In this document: piece by piece, positions 19,820 to 28,732 of the stretch
Position numbering within the stretch: position 1 is the first letter of the stretch
Layout: each line of letters opens with the position of its first letter
Assembly: GCA_000314955.1 (NCBI GenBank)
Contig: BAEM01000043.1
Location: 170,063-234,062 of the forward strand
Direction: 5' to 3'
Source of the DNA: Paraglaciecola chathamensis S18K6
GTDB taxonomy: Bacteria > Pseudomonadota > Gammaproteobacteria > Enterobacterales > Alteromonadaceae
Length of the DNA stretch: 64,000 nucleotides
Program-made: the position numbers and the translations under genes
The notes under the pieces: model-generated
What the model saw: the letters and a program-made list of their open reading frames with translations, nothing else
The model's database searches: none
What the model was told of the DNA's origin: nothing

Positions 19820-20803
19820 TTACGCATTACGATGATTAAATGCTAGCACCTGTGAAATATTGGGCTTATCTAGCGCTAACATCACCAATCTATCAATGCC
19901 CACAGCCACGCCTGCACAATCTGGTAAACCAACTTCTAACGCAGATAAAAACAACTCATCAATAGCAACACTAGGCAAGTCATTGTTCTTTCGTAGGCTA
20001 TTATCAGCATTAAATCGCTGCCGCTGCTCTTCAACATGTGCGAGTTCATGAAAGCCATTGGCTAACTCTATTCCTTTAAAATAAAGTTCAAAACGTTCAG
20101 CAACGCGTTCATCTTCCTTACTGATCCTAGCCAAAGCAGCCTGACTCGCAGGAAATCCATCGATAAAACACGGTCTTTCGTTCGCTATCTTCGGTTCAAT
20201 TTCATGGCTAAATAACAATTGCAGAATGGTATCTCTGTCTAGTTCATGCTGACAAATATGCTCATAACCTAATTCACTTCCTTTTTGCTGTAAGGCGCTA
20301 AGTGAAGCGGTTAACGGATCAATCGATAAATACAATATAAATGCGGCTTGATAGCTCATACGCTGCGCTTTTTCACAGCCCACAACTTGCTGCATCAAAT
20401 CGTCAAGCTCATCCATTAATTGGCTGTGGTTAAAATCAGGACGATACCACTCAAGCATGGTAAATTCTGGGTTATGGTGCTTCCCCGCCTCTTCATTACG
20501 AAACGCCTTAGCAATTTGATAAATCGGGCCGCTTCCTGCACACAATAGGCGCTTCATGGCATATTCAGGAGAAGTTTGCAGATACATTGTCCGCGCATGA
20601 GGGGAAGTGGGATCGTTAAATTCGGTTTCAAAAACGCGCATATGAAAGTCGCTTACTGACGCATTACTTAACTGGGGAGTTTCTACTTCCATCACATTAC
20701 GCTGGGCAAAAAACTGACGAATGTCAGCAATGATGTTCGCTCTTTGCTTCAGTGTGGCAATGTCAGCCGTAGGCTGCCAATCATTGCTAGGCTCATAAGG
20801 CAT
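19820..20803 (-). CDS. epmA: Elongation factor P-(R)-beta-lysine ligase
   Basis: Class II lysyl-tRNA synthetase-like enzyme (PoxA/GenX/YjeA) that attaches (R)-beta-lysine to a lysine of EF-P. Motif 2 is FRNEEAGKHHNPEFTMLEW and motif 3 is GVAVGIDRLVML; the anticodon-binding domain of LysRS is absent, giving 327 residues. Start at 20803 with AAGGA upstream; a longer frame from 20839 would run through the efp terminator. Located directly downstream of efp, with epmB divergent on the other side. Confidence 0.95.
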   Translation of the reverse strand: MPYEPSNDWQPTADIATLKQRANIIADIRQFFAQRNVMEVETPQLSNASVSDFHMRVFETEFNDPTSPHARTMYLQTSPEYAMKRLLCAGSGPIYQIAKAFRNEEAGKHHNPEFTMLEWYRPDFNHSQLMDELDDLMQQVVGCEKAQRMSYQAAFILYLSIDPLTASLSALQQKGSELGYEHICQHELDRDTILQLLFSHEIEPKIANERPCFIDGFPASQAALARISKEDERVAERFELYFKGIELANGFHELAHVEEQRQRFNADNSLRKNNDLPSVAIDELFLSALEVGLPDCAGVAVGIDRLVMLALDKPNISQVLAFNHRNA

Positions 20804-20827
20804 AATAGTTCCTTGAATAGCGGGCAT

Positions 20828-20855
20828 AAAAAAGCTCACATAAATGTGAGCTTTT
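20828..20855 (-). terminator. Terminator after efp
   Basis: Ten-base perfect stem AAAGCTCACA / TGTGAGCTTT with a four-base loop and a T run on the minus strand. Lies between efp and epmA, so epmA expression needs read-through or its own promoter. Confidence 0.88.
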
Positions 20856-20872
20856 AATTCAATATTAGTAAC

Positions 20873-21442
20873 TTATTTCTGTGCGCGTGACGCGTATTCG
20901 CCGCTGCGGGTATCCACTTTTACTACTTCGCCAGTTTGCACAAACAAAGGTACACGAACCACTGCACCTGTGCTTAATGTTGCGGGTTTGCCGCCTGTGC
21001 CAGCCGTATCACCTTTTAAACCTGGGTCTGTTTCAGTGATTGCTAACTCAACAAAGTTAGGAGGAGTGACCGCTATCGGTGTACCATTCCACAAGGTAAT
21101 GGTGCAACTGTCATTTTCAACCAACCATTTAACAGCGTCGCCAACCGCTTTATCGTCTGCTGCGATTTGCTCAAACGACTCATTATTCATAAAATGCCAG
21201 AATTCACCGTCGGTATACAAATATGACAGCTCCATATCCATGACATCTGCACCTTCAAAAGACTCACCTGATTTAAAGGTTTTCTCAATGGTTTTGCCTG
21301 AAACAAGCTTCTTTAGCTTAACTCGGTTAAAGGCCTGGCCCTTACCAGGTTTGACGTATTCGTTCTCAAGAATGTTGCAAGGTTCTCCGTCGAGCATAAT
21401 TTTAACGCCGCCTTTGAACTCATTAGTGCTGATATTAGCCAT
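20873..21442 (-). CDS. efp: Elongation factor P
   Basis: Relieves ribosome stalling at consecutive prolines. The modified lysine is Lys34 in VKPGKGQAF, the residue used by the EpmA/EpmB pathway, and both enzymes are encoded on either side. Three beta-barrel domains, with [15 protein letters not shown] at the C-terminus; 189 residues. ATG preceded by GAGGAAAC. Confidence 0.97.
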   Translation of the reverse strand: MANISTNEFKGGVKIMLDGEPCNILENEYVKPGKGQAFNRVKLKKLVSGKTIEKTFKSGESFEGADVMDMELSYLYTDGEFWHFMNNESFEQIAADDKAVGDAVKWLVENDSCTITLWNGTPIAVTPPNFVELAITETDPGLKGDTAGTGGKPATLSTGAVVRVPLFVQTGEVVKVDTRSGEYASRAQK

Positions 21443-21479
21443 GTTTCCTCGTAATCAATTAACTGTGTAGAGTATCTAG

Positions 21480-22505
21480 TTGACACAAATAATACCTAAA
21501 AAACTCATTGCTGTAGAGAATAACTGGCAAAAAGTGCTTTCAAGTGCCTTTACTGATCCGCTTGCTTTATTAAAGTACCTCGCGTTAGATCCAGCTAAGT
21601 TTACCGATGATATCGCTGCACGCCGCTTATTTCCTATGCGTGTACCGACTCCGTTCGCCAAGCGAATGGAAAAAGGTAACCCTGATGATCCCCTTTTTCG
21701 CCAAGTTTTTCCAAGCAAAAAAGAATTCAACTCTGACCCCAATTACCTGCTTGATCCGCTTCAAGAGCAATCAAATAGCAACCCAGGGGTATTACATAAA
21801 TACCAAAGCCGAGTTTTATTGCTGGTTCGTGGCGGCTGTGCGGTGAACTGCCGCTACTGTTTTCGACGTCACTTTCCTTACTCAGATAACCATTTAAATA
21901 AACAAGAATGGCAAGAAACGCTCGACTACATTCGCCAAGACAGCAAGATCAATGAGGTGATTTATTCTGGTGGTGACCCGCTTATGGCCAAAGATGATTT
22001 TTTAGCTTGGTTAACGGATGAAATCGCTCAAATCGATCATATAAAACGCATTCGTATTCATACTCGCTTGCCGGTGGTGATCCCTTCAAGAATAACGCCA
22101 GAGCTGATCAAATGGTTTACCCAGACGCGCCTCAAACCCATTATGGTGCTGCATATCAACCATCCACAAGAAATTGATCAGTCTTTACGTGATACATTGC
22201 AAAAACTCACCCAAGCAGGTGTCACCTTACTGAACCAAGGTGTGCTGCTGAAAGACATCAATGACAGTGCAGATGTACAAGTCGCCCTGAGTGAAAGCTT
22301 ATTTGACGCTGGCGTGTTGCCCTATTACCTGCATGTGATGGACAAAGTACAAGGGGCGCAGCATTTTGATCATGAAGACAAAATTGCGAAAGAGATCATG
22401 GCACAAATGATAAAGCGCCTACCGGGATTTCTGGTACCTAAACTCGTACGAGAGATAGGCGGCCAACCCGGTAAAACGCCAATTGATTTAAATCTTCATC
22501 CTTAA
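21480..22505 (+). CDS. epmB: EF-P-specific lysine 2,3-aminomutase (TTG start)
   Basis: Radical SAM enzyme (YjeK) that converts (S)-alpha-lysine to (R)-beta-lysine for EF-P. The cluster cysteines are Cys120, Cys124 and Cys127 in GGCAVNCRYCFRRHFPY; SGGDPLMAKD and the C-terminal VPKLVREIGGQPGKTPIDL agree with EpmB. The 341-residue frame starts at a TTG, and the N-terminus aligns with E. coli YjeK from there; no ATG is available upstream. Divergent from efp with 37 bases between the starts. Confidence 0.93.
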   Translation: MTQIIPKKLIAVENNWQKVLSSAFTDPLALLKYLALDPAKFTDDIAARRLFPMRVPTPFAKRMEKGNPDDPLFRQVFPSKKEFNSDPNYLLDPLQEQSNSNPGVLHKYQSRVLLLVRGGCAVNCRYCFRRHFPYSDNHLNKQEWQETLDYIRQDSKINEVIYSGGDPLMAKDDFLAWLTDEIAQIDHIKRIRIHTRLPVVIPSRITPELIKWFTQTRLKPIMVLHINHPQEIDQSLRDTLQKLTQAGVTLLNQGVLLKDINDSADVQVALSESLFDAGVLPYYLHVMDKVQGAQHFDHEDKIAKEIMAQMIKRLPGFLVPKLVREIGGQPGKTPIDLNLHP

Positions 22506-22694
22506 TTAGGCAAATGTGTTGATCACTGAACCTAAATTTGGATTTGCTGAAGATGATGGTACGTCAGCTGCTGATTCCAGCAGCTGAAGCGTCGCTTGTC
22601 CATCTCGTTCCTGTTGGGATTTAGCCATCTGTAACGATTTGATTTCTAGCGTCGCACCGGATGTTCCAGAGGCTGCGCCTCCTTGAATTTCCAT
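22506..22694 (-). CDS. Small protein resembling the YjfB family
   Basis: Sixty-two-residue protein with the order seen in YjfB-type putative motility proteins: short N-terminus, a Gln/Ala-rich helix (MAKSQQERDGQATLQLLESA) and a C-terminal NPNLGSVINTF resembling their PxLGxxIN ending. Similarity is partial and judged from memory. AGGGG lies a few bases before the ATG. Its stop codon abuts that of the convergent epmB. Function unknown. Confidence 0.55.
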   Translation of the reverse strand: MEIQGGAASGTSGATLEIKSLQMAKSQQERDGQATLQLLESAADVPSSSANPNLGSVINTFA

Positions 22695-22809
22695 ACCAGA
22701 ACCCCTATTGCTTGTAGCAAAGTTGAAAAGCAGGCAAAATCGCCAACTCTTCGCTGTTATCGGCCACTTAGCCCAAAACTTTAACCCATCTACTGATTAA
22801 GTCTTATTC

Positions 22810-23121
22810 ATGCAAACTATTATTGAAAAATTAACTGAAAATGCCCAACTAATTTATCGCAAGTCAATTGATGCAGACGCAACGATTGCTAAGTTACAAA
22901 GCTCTGGCAAGGGAAAGTTTCAAGCGATATTTCCTGAAGATGCAGGGTTCACTGCCAGCGGCCGCTTTTTTAAACCCTATGTCGAAGAGTTAGCCATGGA
23001 TATTGCCAGCCTAAGTCAACTCGATAGTGACGAACAAAAGCAGGCCCTGCCTAAAGTCGTTAAAAAAATTGAATTGCTGCTAACCACACTGAATCAATTT
23101 CAGGTAAGCGTAAAAGACTAA
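22810..23121 (+). CDS. Conserved hypothetical protein
   Basis: Not recognised. 103 residues, soluble, mostly helical by appearance, with no signal or membrane segment. The middle KLQSSGKGKFQAIFPEDAGF has the look of a compact folded region, and the C-terminal half (LPKVVKKIELLLTTLNQFQ) is amphipathic. Codon use and length support a real gene. It precedes the 18-bp tandem repeat and the SMR gene on the same strand. Confidence 0.65.
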   Translation: MQTIIEKLTENAQLIYRKSIDADATIAKLQSSGKGKFQAIFPEDAGFTASGRFFKPYVEELAMDIASLSQLDSDEQKQALPKVVKKIELLLTTLNQFQVSVKD

Positions 23122-23153
23122 TTTTAGCGCAATCGGTAACAGGCATTTATTTA

Positions 23154-23225
23154 TGGCATAGGTGTTACCGATGGCATAGGTGTTACCGATGACATATGCA
23201 TTAGCGATGACATAGAAATTAGCGA
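23154..23225. repeat. Four tandem 18-bp repeats upstream of the SMR gene
   Basis: Four head-to-tail units of exactly 18 bases. Units 1 and 2 (23154-23171, 23172-23189) are identical, TGGCATAGGTGTTACCGA; units 3 and 4 (23190-23207, 23208-23225) read TGACATATGCATTAGCGA and TGACATAGAAATTAGCGA. The block ends 18 bases before the SMR start codon, inside its leader. It could affect expression by copy number change. Confidence 0.85.
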
Positions 23226-23243
23226 TAATTTAAGGACAGTAAA

Positions 23244-23573
23244 ATGGGATATTGGTATTTGTCTGTTGCTATCGTGGCAGAAGTGATTGGTACAATGGCC
23301 CTAAAGGCCTCGAATGGTTTTTCCCACCTAGTGTCTAGTACAATTTGCGTTGTGAGCTATGCAACAACGTTTTACTTTCTTTCTTTGGTGTTAAAAACCG
23401 TCCCCGTAGGGGTCGCCTACGCAATTTGGGCGGGTATGGGGATTGTCTTGATCGCGGTTATCAGTGCCGTGATCTATAAAGAGCTACCTGACCTGCCTGC
23501 CGTGCTCGGTATGGGCTTAATCCTAAGTGGCGTGCTTGTGATCAATATATTTTCGAAAACCTCTGGCCATTAA
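23244..23573 (+). CDS. SMR family multidrug efflux transporter
   Basis: Small multidrug resistance protein (EmrE/QacE type), a proton-coupled dimeric exporter of cationic compounds. Four membrane spans. The key Glu14 lies in YLSVAIVAEVIGTMALKAS, and the signature VGVAYAIWAGMGIVLIAVI is present in span 3; GVxYAxWxGxG indicates the EmrE/Qac branch rather than guanidinium exporters (Gdx). 109 residues, AAGGA upstream of the ATG. No regulator or partner SMR gene beside it. Confidence 0.92.
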   Translation: MGYWYLSVAIVAEVIGTMALKASNGFSHLVSSTICVVSYATTFYFLSLVLKTVPVGVAYAIWAGMGIVLIAVISAVIYKELPDLPAVLGMGLILSGVLVINIFSKTSGH

Positions 23574-23606
23574 AAGCTCTGGATCTAGGTTACTCAGAGC
23601 CTTTTA
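23572..23606. terminator. Bidirectional terminator-like hairpin
   Basis: AAAAGCTCTG and CAGAGCCTTTT pair with a single bulged base and a 13-base loop. The arms overlap the stop codons of the SMR gene and of the convergent unknown gene, so it may end transcription in both directions. Confidence 0.6.
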
Positions 23607-24894
23607 ATTGGCTCATAGGCAGTGATGCAATGCGCTGATCAATTTGGTTAAGTAATTCTTTGTATTGTGGGCTATCAACCTGCTTAAACTGCTGGGTAAA
23701 ACTGGCTTTATTTAAGTTTTCAGGAAGCCCTTGTGTCTCCGGGAAAAATGTTCTTTCACTCACACTCTTAGCCAGTAATTTTTGCAATAAGAAAGCTGTT
23801 TTATCGTCAGTGGCGACAAGCGCAAATTTCACACCTGCGTGGTCGGCGGCCAAGTCCACAAAACTGTAACCGCTGCCACCCGCACCTCGGTCCATTAACT
23901 CTTTAAATTCACCAATTGCTGCAGTTAAGCCCTGCTCAGACAATACTTTTATAGCGGCTGAGAATATAAAGTGCTGGCTTAAATCCCCTCTGTTCATCAA
24001 AGTCGGTAATTTTAAAGGCGCAGCGATACGCTTAGGCACAGGTTGTACATCGCCGACGAAATTCGCAAAACGATGATGCCCAGCATAGGTGGCGAGTGCC
24101 ATTATGGCCGCTTCATTTTCTTCATCTGCACTATCTTCAGTGGAGCGACTCAATGCTTCGGCAAATAACGGCTGAATATAGCGCCCTAAAGATTGGGCAG
24201 TCGGGCGTCGCCCTACTTCTAAGTTGGCTAAAAAGCGTAAATAATGTGCCGTAGCAATACTTAACGCACTTTCTTCACCAATGTCTCGCTTAAGCTCTTT
24301 TAAGTTGCGCAAAAATGCATCCAATGGGCGCATAGCAATAATCATACTGCCTTGAAACATTCGAATACTATCAATCTGTTGCACAAACTGGCTGGCAATG
24401 TCGCTATCTGTCCACCAATCAGCTAACCACACTAAGGTAGCCAATGTTTTCTTACCTGGCAAAACGATACTACCAAGACGCACTTCATCTAGCTGCAAGC
24501 CTTCACCAGGCAAAACCAAGGCACTGAAGTTTACGTAGCGCCCTAGCGGATTTGGGGGGAGTTGGTAACTGGCAGAAATGCTACTAGCAACAGGCGTAAT
24601 ATTAACCTGGCCATGAAATTGCGCTTTCGCGCGCTGCAAAAAGCCTACTAGGCTATTTAGCTGGTTTTCAGTTAGGGGTATTTGCTGATCTAAGGTGCGG
24701 TCTTGCACACTTTGTTTAATTTGCGCAATGAGCTCTTGTACTGATTCAGCGTCATTTACTTGGGTGGCGCTGGTTGCAACAACCAAAGGCTGCTCCTCAA
24801 CGCTGGCTATAAACAATGCTGCAATAAAGCCAACAAGTAACACGACCACTATCAATAAAAATTTAAAAAAACGCAGCAAATTAGGTCCTTGCAT
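23590..24894 (-). CDS. Conserved hypothetical membrane-anchored protein
   Basis: Not assigned to a named family. 434 residues with one N-terminal membrane span (LLRFFKFLLIVVVLLVGFIAALFIAS), so most of it is probably periplasmic. It has a GRYVNFSALVLPGEGLQLDEVRLG stretch that looks like a beta-rich domain, then helical repeats. The motif GGSGYSFVDLAADHAGVKFALVATDD near the C-terminus is the most distinctive segment. It follows parE by 33 bases and probably shares that transcript. Related proteins seem to occur in other Alteromonadales, from memory only. Confidence 0.75.
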   Translation of the reverse strand: MQGPNLLRFFKFLLIVVVLLVGFIAALFIASVEEQPLVVATSATQVNDAESVQELIAQIKQSVQDRTLDQQIPLTENQLNSLVGFLQRAKAQFHGQVNITPVASSISASYQLPPNPLGRYVNFSALVLPGEGLQLDEVRLGSIVLPGKKTLATLVWLADWWTDSDIASQFVQQIDSIRMFQGSMIIAMRPLDAFLRNLKELKRDIGEESALSIATAHYLRFLANLEVGRRPTAQSLGRYIQPLFAEALSRSTEDSADEENEAAIMALATYAGHHRFANFVGDVQPVPKRIAAPLKLPTLMNRGDLSQHFIFSAAIKVLSEQGLTAAIGEFKELMDRGAGGSGYSFVDLAADHAGVKFALVATDDKTAFLLQKLLAKSVSERTFFPETQGLPENLNKASFTQQFKQVDSPQYKELLNQIDQRIASLPMSQLKGSE

Positions 24895-24927
24895 AATTAA
24901 AGAGTAAACCTAGCGACCAACAGATAA

Positions 24928-26817
24928 TTAAACGTCTGCCATATTGCCTTTACTTTCTAGCCAAGACTTACGATCCCCAGCACGCTTTTTAGCGAGCAAC
25001 ATATCCATGGTTTCTAACATTTCGCTTGGCTCTTCTATCGTCAACTGCACCAAACGTCGGGTGTTGGGATCCATAGTGGTTTCACGCAATTGTAATGGGT
25101 TCATTTCCCCAAGACCTTTAAAGCGCTGCACATTCACCTTACCGCGCTTCTTCTCAGCTGCGATGCGATCAAGAATACCTTGTTTTTCACCCTCATCTAG
25201 GGCGTAAAAGACTTCTTTTCCTACGTCTATTCTGAACAAAGGTGGCATGGCAACATAAGCATGTCCATTCTCCACTAAGGCTCTGAAATGCCTAACGAAT
25301 AAGGCACACAATAACGTCGCGATGTGCAACCCATCGGAGTCAGCATCGGCAAGAATACACACTTTGTTGTAGCGCAAGCCGCTTAAGTCTTCAGAATCTG
25401 GGTCAATCCCTAGTGCTACGGAAATATCATGTATTTCTTGTGAGGCAAGCACCTGAGAAGAGTCGACTTCCCAGCTGTTCAAGATTTTACCTCTTAGTGG
25501 CATGATAGCTTGAAACTCTCGGTCTCTAGCTTGCTTAGCCGAGCCCCCCGCAGAGTCTCCTTCCACCAAAAACAGTTCCGAGCGACCAGTGTCTTGGGTT
25601 GAACAATCGGTTAATTTGCCAGGTAAGGCCGGGCCTTGAGTGACTTTCTTACGCGCCACTTTCTTACTTTGGCGTAAACGACTCTGTGCATTACTAATAC
25701 ACATTTCAGCCAACTGCTCTGCGACACCAGTATGCTGATTTAACCACAAACTGAAGGCATCTTTGACGATCCCTGATACAAAAGCAGCGGCTTGACGTGA
25801 CGACAGGCGCTCTTTAATTTGCCCAGCAAATTGCGGGTCTTGCATTTTAGTGGACAGCACATAACTACAGCGATCCCAGATATCTTCTGGGGTTAACTTG
25901 ATGCCTCTTGGCAGCAAGTTACGGAATTCACAAAACTCACGCATGGCTTCAAGCAAACCTTGGCGTAAGCCGTTTACGTGAGTACCACCTTGCGCCGTAG
26001 GGATAAGGTTGACGTAACTTTCGGTGATCATCTCACCGCCCTCGGGCAACCAAATAACCGCCCAATCAACCGCTTCTGTGTTGCCACTGACCGCGCCAAC
26101 AAAAGGGGTATCAGCAGGCAGCGTGATACTCTCACCGGTCGATTGATATAAGTAGTCTTTTAAGCCGTCTTCAAAGTACCATTCGTGGGTTTCTTTACTG
26201 ACTTTGTCATCAAAACGGATACGCAGCCCGGGGCACAATACGGCTTTTGCCCGCAGCACATGAAGTAACTTGGTGACAGAAAACTTAGCCGAATCAAAAT
26301 ATTGTTCATCAGGCCAGAAATGCACACGGGTACCGCTGTTTCGTTTGCCACAGGTGTCGACTACTTTTAAATCTTCAACTTTTTCGCCATTCTCAAAGGC
26401 GATTTGATACACGCTACCTTCACGGCGGATACTCACCTCAACCCGCTTTGATAAGGCATTTACCACGGATATTCCCACCCCGTGTAAACCACCGGAAAAC
26501 TGGTAATTTTTATTAGAAAATTTACCACCAGCGTGTAACTTGGTCATGATCAATTCAACGCCAGAGATACCTTCCTCTGCGTGAATATCCACTGGCATGC
26601 CTCGGCCATCATCAGTGACTTCCAAGGACTGGTCAGGATGCAATACCACCTTAATTGAACTGGCAAAGCCTCCAAGGGCTTCATCGACACTGTTATCAAT
26701 GACTTCTTGACTAAGGTGGTTCGGTCGCGTGGTGTCGGTATACATACCTGGGCGACGCTTGACCGGGTCAAGGCCATTTAAAACTTCAATTGCATCTGCG
26801 TTATATTGATTAGACAT
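24928..26817 (-). CDS. parE: DNA topoisomerase IV subunit B
   Basis: ATPase subunit of topoisomerase IV, which separates linked daughter chromosomes. GHKL ATPase motifs are EVIDNSVDEALGG, VTDDGRGMPVD and GGLHGVGISVVNAL; the TOPRIM domain is seen as LFLVEGDSAGGSAKQ and ILADADSDG; the C-terminal RFKGLGEMNPLQL is conserved. 629 residues, the length for ParE and shorter than GyrB. parC is not in the window. Part of the conserved nudF-yqiB-cpdA-yqiA-parE order. Confidence 0.96.
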   Translation of the reverse strand: MSNQYNADAIEVLNGLDPVKRRPGMYTDTTRPNHLSQEVIDNSVDEALGGFASSIKVVLHPDQSLEVTDDGRGMPVDIHAEEGISGVELIMTKLHAGGKFSNKNYQFSGGLHGVGISVVNALSKRVEVSIRREGSVYQIAFENGEKVEDLKVVDTCGKRNSGTRVHFWPDEQYFDSAKFSVTKLLHVLRAKAVLCPGLRIRFDDKVSKETHEWYFEDGLKDYLYQSTGESITLPADTPFVGAVSGNTEAVDWAVIWLPEGGEMITESYVNLIPTAQGGTHVNGLRQGLLEAMREFCEFRNLLPRGIKLTPEDIWDRCSYVLSTKMQDPQFAGQIKERLSSRQAAAFVSGIVKDAFSLWLNQHTGVAEQLAEMCISNAQSRLRQSKKVARKKVTQGPALPGKLTDCSTQDTGRSELFLVEGDSAGGSAKQARDREFQAIMPLRGKILNSWEVDSSQVLASQEIHDISVALGIDPDSEDLSGLRYNKVCILADADSDGLHIATLLCALFVRHFRALVENGHAYVAMPPLFRIDVGKEVFYALDEGEKQGILDRIAAEKKRGKVNVQRFKGLGEMNPLQLRETTMDPNTRRLVQLTIEEPSEMLETMDMLLAKKRAGDRKSWLESKGNMADV

Positions 26818-26884
26818 AGTTCTTATTTTTGTTGTGGCCGTTGATAAAAATGATTAGGCAATAGGTAAGAGCCAATATGCTCAT

Positions 26885-26895
26885 GTTATACCAAT
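26885..26895. repeat. Copy of a dispersed GTTATACCAAT motif
   Basis: GTTATACCAATCTACAATTA lies between parE and yqiA. The same core is found at 36447-36456, at 58796-58845 as an inverted pair and at 58923-58933, always between genes. Confidence 0.55.
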
Positions 26896-26901
26896 CTACA
26901 A

Positions 26902-27495
26902 TTAGTCGTGCAGCAGAAACTGAAAAATATCTTTCAAAAAGCGTTCGTACCCTTGAAAGCTATGATCTCCGCCTTCCTCGATGGTCAGCTTCGCTCCCAT
27001 GTATTTTTTCTCTGCTTGTCGATAGTCTAAGGTTTCATCAGCAGTTTGCAATAATACCCAGTAGTTTTGCGGGCTTGCCAGAGATTTAGTATCAAAGCTG
27101 GTTAAATCACGTGTATGCGATTCATCTAAGCTGAATTTTTGCTTTGTGTAGGGGTTAACATGCTCCCCTAAATAATCAGCTAATAAATTGTAGGGTTGCA
27201 CCGCTGGGTTAATTAATACTGCTTTGCCCCCGTAACGTTCAAGCAAGTAGCTTGAAAAGTAGCCCCCCATTGAACTACCAATAAAACCAAAATCGGCATT
27301 CGGGTGTTGAGCAATTAGCTCATCTAAGGCTTTAGCGGCTGGCTTAGGGTGATTATCCAATTGGGGAATATAAAAGGTTAAATCTGGATAGTACTCGTCC
27401 ACGAAGGCTTTGGTCTGTTGGGCTTTAACCGATTGAGGTGAGCTCAAAAAGCCGTGTAAATAAATAACTACTTGTTCACGTTTACTAACTGTCAT
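26902..27495 (-). CDS. yqiA: YqiA family esterase
   Basis: Alpha/beta hydrolase of the YqiA group, esterase with activity on short-chain esters in the E. coli member. Motifs: VVIYLHGFLSSP (oxyanion region), the nucleophile in GFIGSSMGGYFSSYL, and the catalytic histidine in EEGGDHSFQGYERF. The start at 27495 (MTVSKREQ) is ten bases past the cpdA stop; a longer frame overlapping cpdA is unlikely. 197 residues. Confidence 0.9.
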   Translation of the reverse strand: MTVSKREQVVIYLHGFLSSPQSVKAQQTKAFVDEYYPDLTFYIPQLDNHPKPAAKALDELIAQHPNADFGFIGSSMGGYFSSYLLERYGGKAVLINPAVQPYNLLADYLGEHVNPYTKQKFSLDESHTRDLTSFDTKSLASPQNYWVLLQTADETLDYRQAEKKYMGAKLTIEEGGDHSFQGYERFLKDIFQFLLHD

Positions 27496-27505
27496 GAATA
27501 TTCCA

Positions 27506-28258
27506 TTAAATTCTAATGATACGGGTCTCAACTCGCCCGTTATCATTCAGTTCGAGCATGCGATAGCCAGGCACTTCGTGACTGGCGGCAAATTCTTTTG
27601 TATTCGCCCATTGCCAACACGTAGAAGGAGCTGACATAAAAACGCATTGCTCACTTTGCATTTGACTGGCGTGATGTATATGCCCGTGCAGCACCACTTT
27701 AATTTGAGGAAGCTGGGCAACACGTTGCAAAAAGACCTCACTGTTGCGCCACGGGTGATTGTCCATCCACCCGCCACAAGCATGGGGATGATGATGCACC
27801 ACCAGCAAATGGTGTAGCGCCGGGTTAAGTTGGACTTGTTCTGTGAGATACGCAAGCTCTGAGGTTGATATTTCCCCACAGGTGTCATCGGTTTTAGTAT
27901 TCAAACCATGGACTTGCCAGCAAGCCCCTGCATTCAAAGAGACTGGCCAGCCCGCGGAATCATTAAGCTCAGAGTTTAATGGCTCAAGATGGTCATGATT
28001 ACCGGGGATAACCAAAAGTGGCGCAGTTAATTTACTTTGCCGCCATAATTGGGAAAATAACCGATAACTGGCTAAGCCTTTGGTGGCACAGTCTTCAGCA
28101 CTGACATCGCCGCTGAGTATCACTAAATCTGGTTGGTGACACGCCACATCAGCTAATACAGCTTGCAAGCTATTGTGCGGGTTAATGCCCTGATAACCCG
28201 CTTGGTGCTTATCGGCAAATAAATGACAATCTGATATTTGCGCTACCTTGTAACTCAA
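27506..28258 (-). CDS. cpdA: 3',5'-cyclic-AMP phosphodiesterase
   Basis: Class III cyclic nucleotide phosphodiesterase, hydrolysing cAMP to AMP. The calcineurin-like metal motifs are in order: ISDCHLF, LSGDVSAED, PGNHDHLEP, VVHHHPHACGGWMD and LHGHIHHASQ. The GGWMD element is characteristic of CpdA. 250 residues. In the same operon order as in E. coli, between yqiB and yqiA. Confidence 0.95.
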   Translation of the reverse strand: MSYKVAQISDCHLFADKHQAGYQGINPHNSLQAVLADVACHQPDLVILSGDVSAEDCATKGLASYRLFSQLWRQSKLTAPLLVIPGNHDHLEPLNSELNDSAGWPVSLNAGACWQVHGLNTKTDDTCGEISTSELAYLTEQVQLNPALHHLLVVHHHPHACGGWMDNHPWRNSEVFLQRVAQLPQIKVVLHGHIHHASQMQSEQCVFMSAPSTCWQWANTKEFAASHEVPGYRMLELNDNGRVETRIIRI

Positions 28259-28273
28259 GCGAGCCTCATCTAT

Positions 28274-28732
28274 TTACGCACTCGTTGCCTGAAGTTGATC
28301 TTTATGTTTAGAGCAAAACAACAACCATTCACTCAAAAATAAATTCACCATCTCTTTTTCATTTTTTTGATGCATTTTGATATTCGGATATTCATAGCTA
28401 GGCTGTAAGGCTCCAATATGCTGAGCTTCAATCACTTCAGCTAACTGCGCATCATGGTATAAACGTACACGCACCACTGGGTGCATAAAATCAGGCCCAA
28501 TAACGGAGTCTTGAGACATAACCACTGTGCTGGTGTAACGACTGCACTCAACAATTTTGATGCTGTAATTCAAAACCTTGTTTACCTGAAATTGGTATTC
28601 CAAATCTTCGGTATCGCAATCAGGTAAAAGCCTTATTAATCGCACATAGTTCAGCGCACACACTCGCTGAATACTCGGCAAGTGCGGCACGTATTTGCGT
28701 CTTACATCTTGTTCAATCTTTCCAGTCATCAA
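28274..28732 (-). CDS. yqiB: YqiB family protein (DUF1249)
   Basis: Cytoplasmic protein of 152 residues, DUF1249, of unknown function. Distinctive segments are CALNYVRLIRLLPD, VVRVRLYHDAQLAEVIEAQ and YPNIKMHQKNEKEMVNLFLSEWL, which match the family pattern. It overlaps the end of nudF by 20 bases, implying translational coupling. Confidence 0.88.
   Translation of the reverse strand: MMTGKIEQDVRRKYVPHLPSIQRVCALNYVRLIRLLPDCDTEDLEYQFQVNKVLNYSIKIVECSRYTSTVVMSQDSVIGPDFMHPVVRVRLYHDAQLAEVIEAQHIGALQPSYEYPNIKMHQKNEKEMVNLFLSEWLLFCSKHKDQLQATSA

Noticed and set aside
23154..23225. The 18-bp repeats as a CRISPR array
   Set aside because: Units are contiguous, without spacers, and no cas gene is present.
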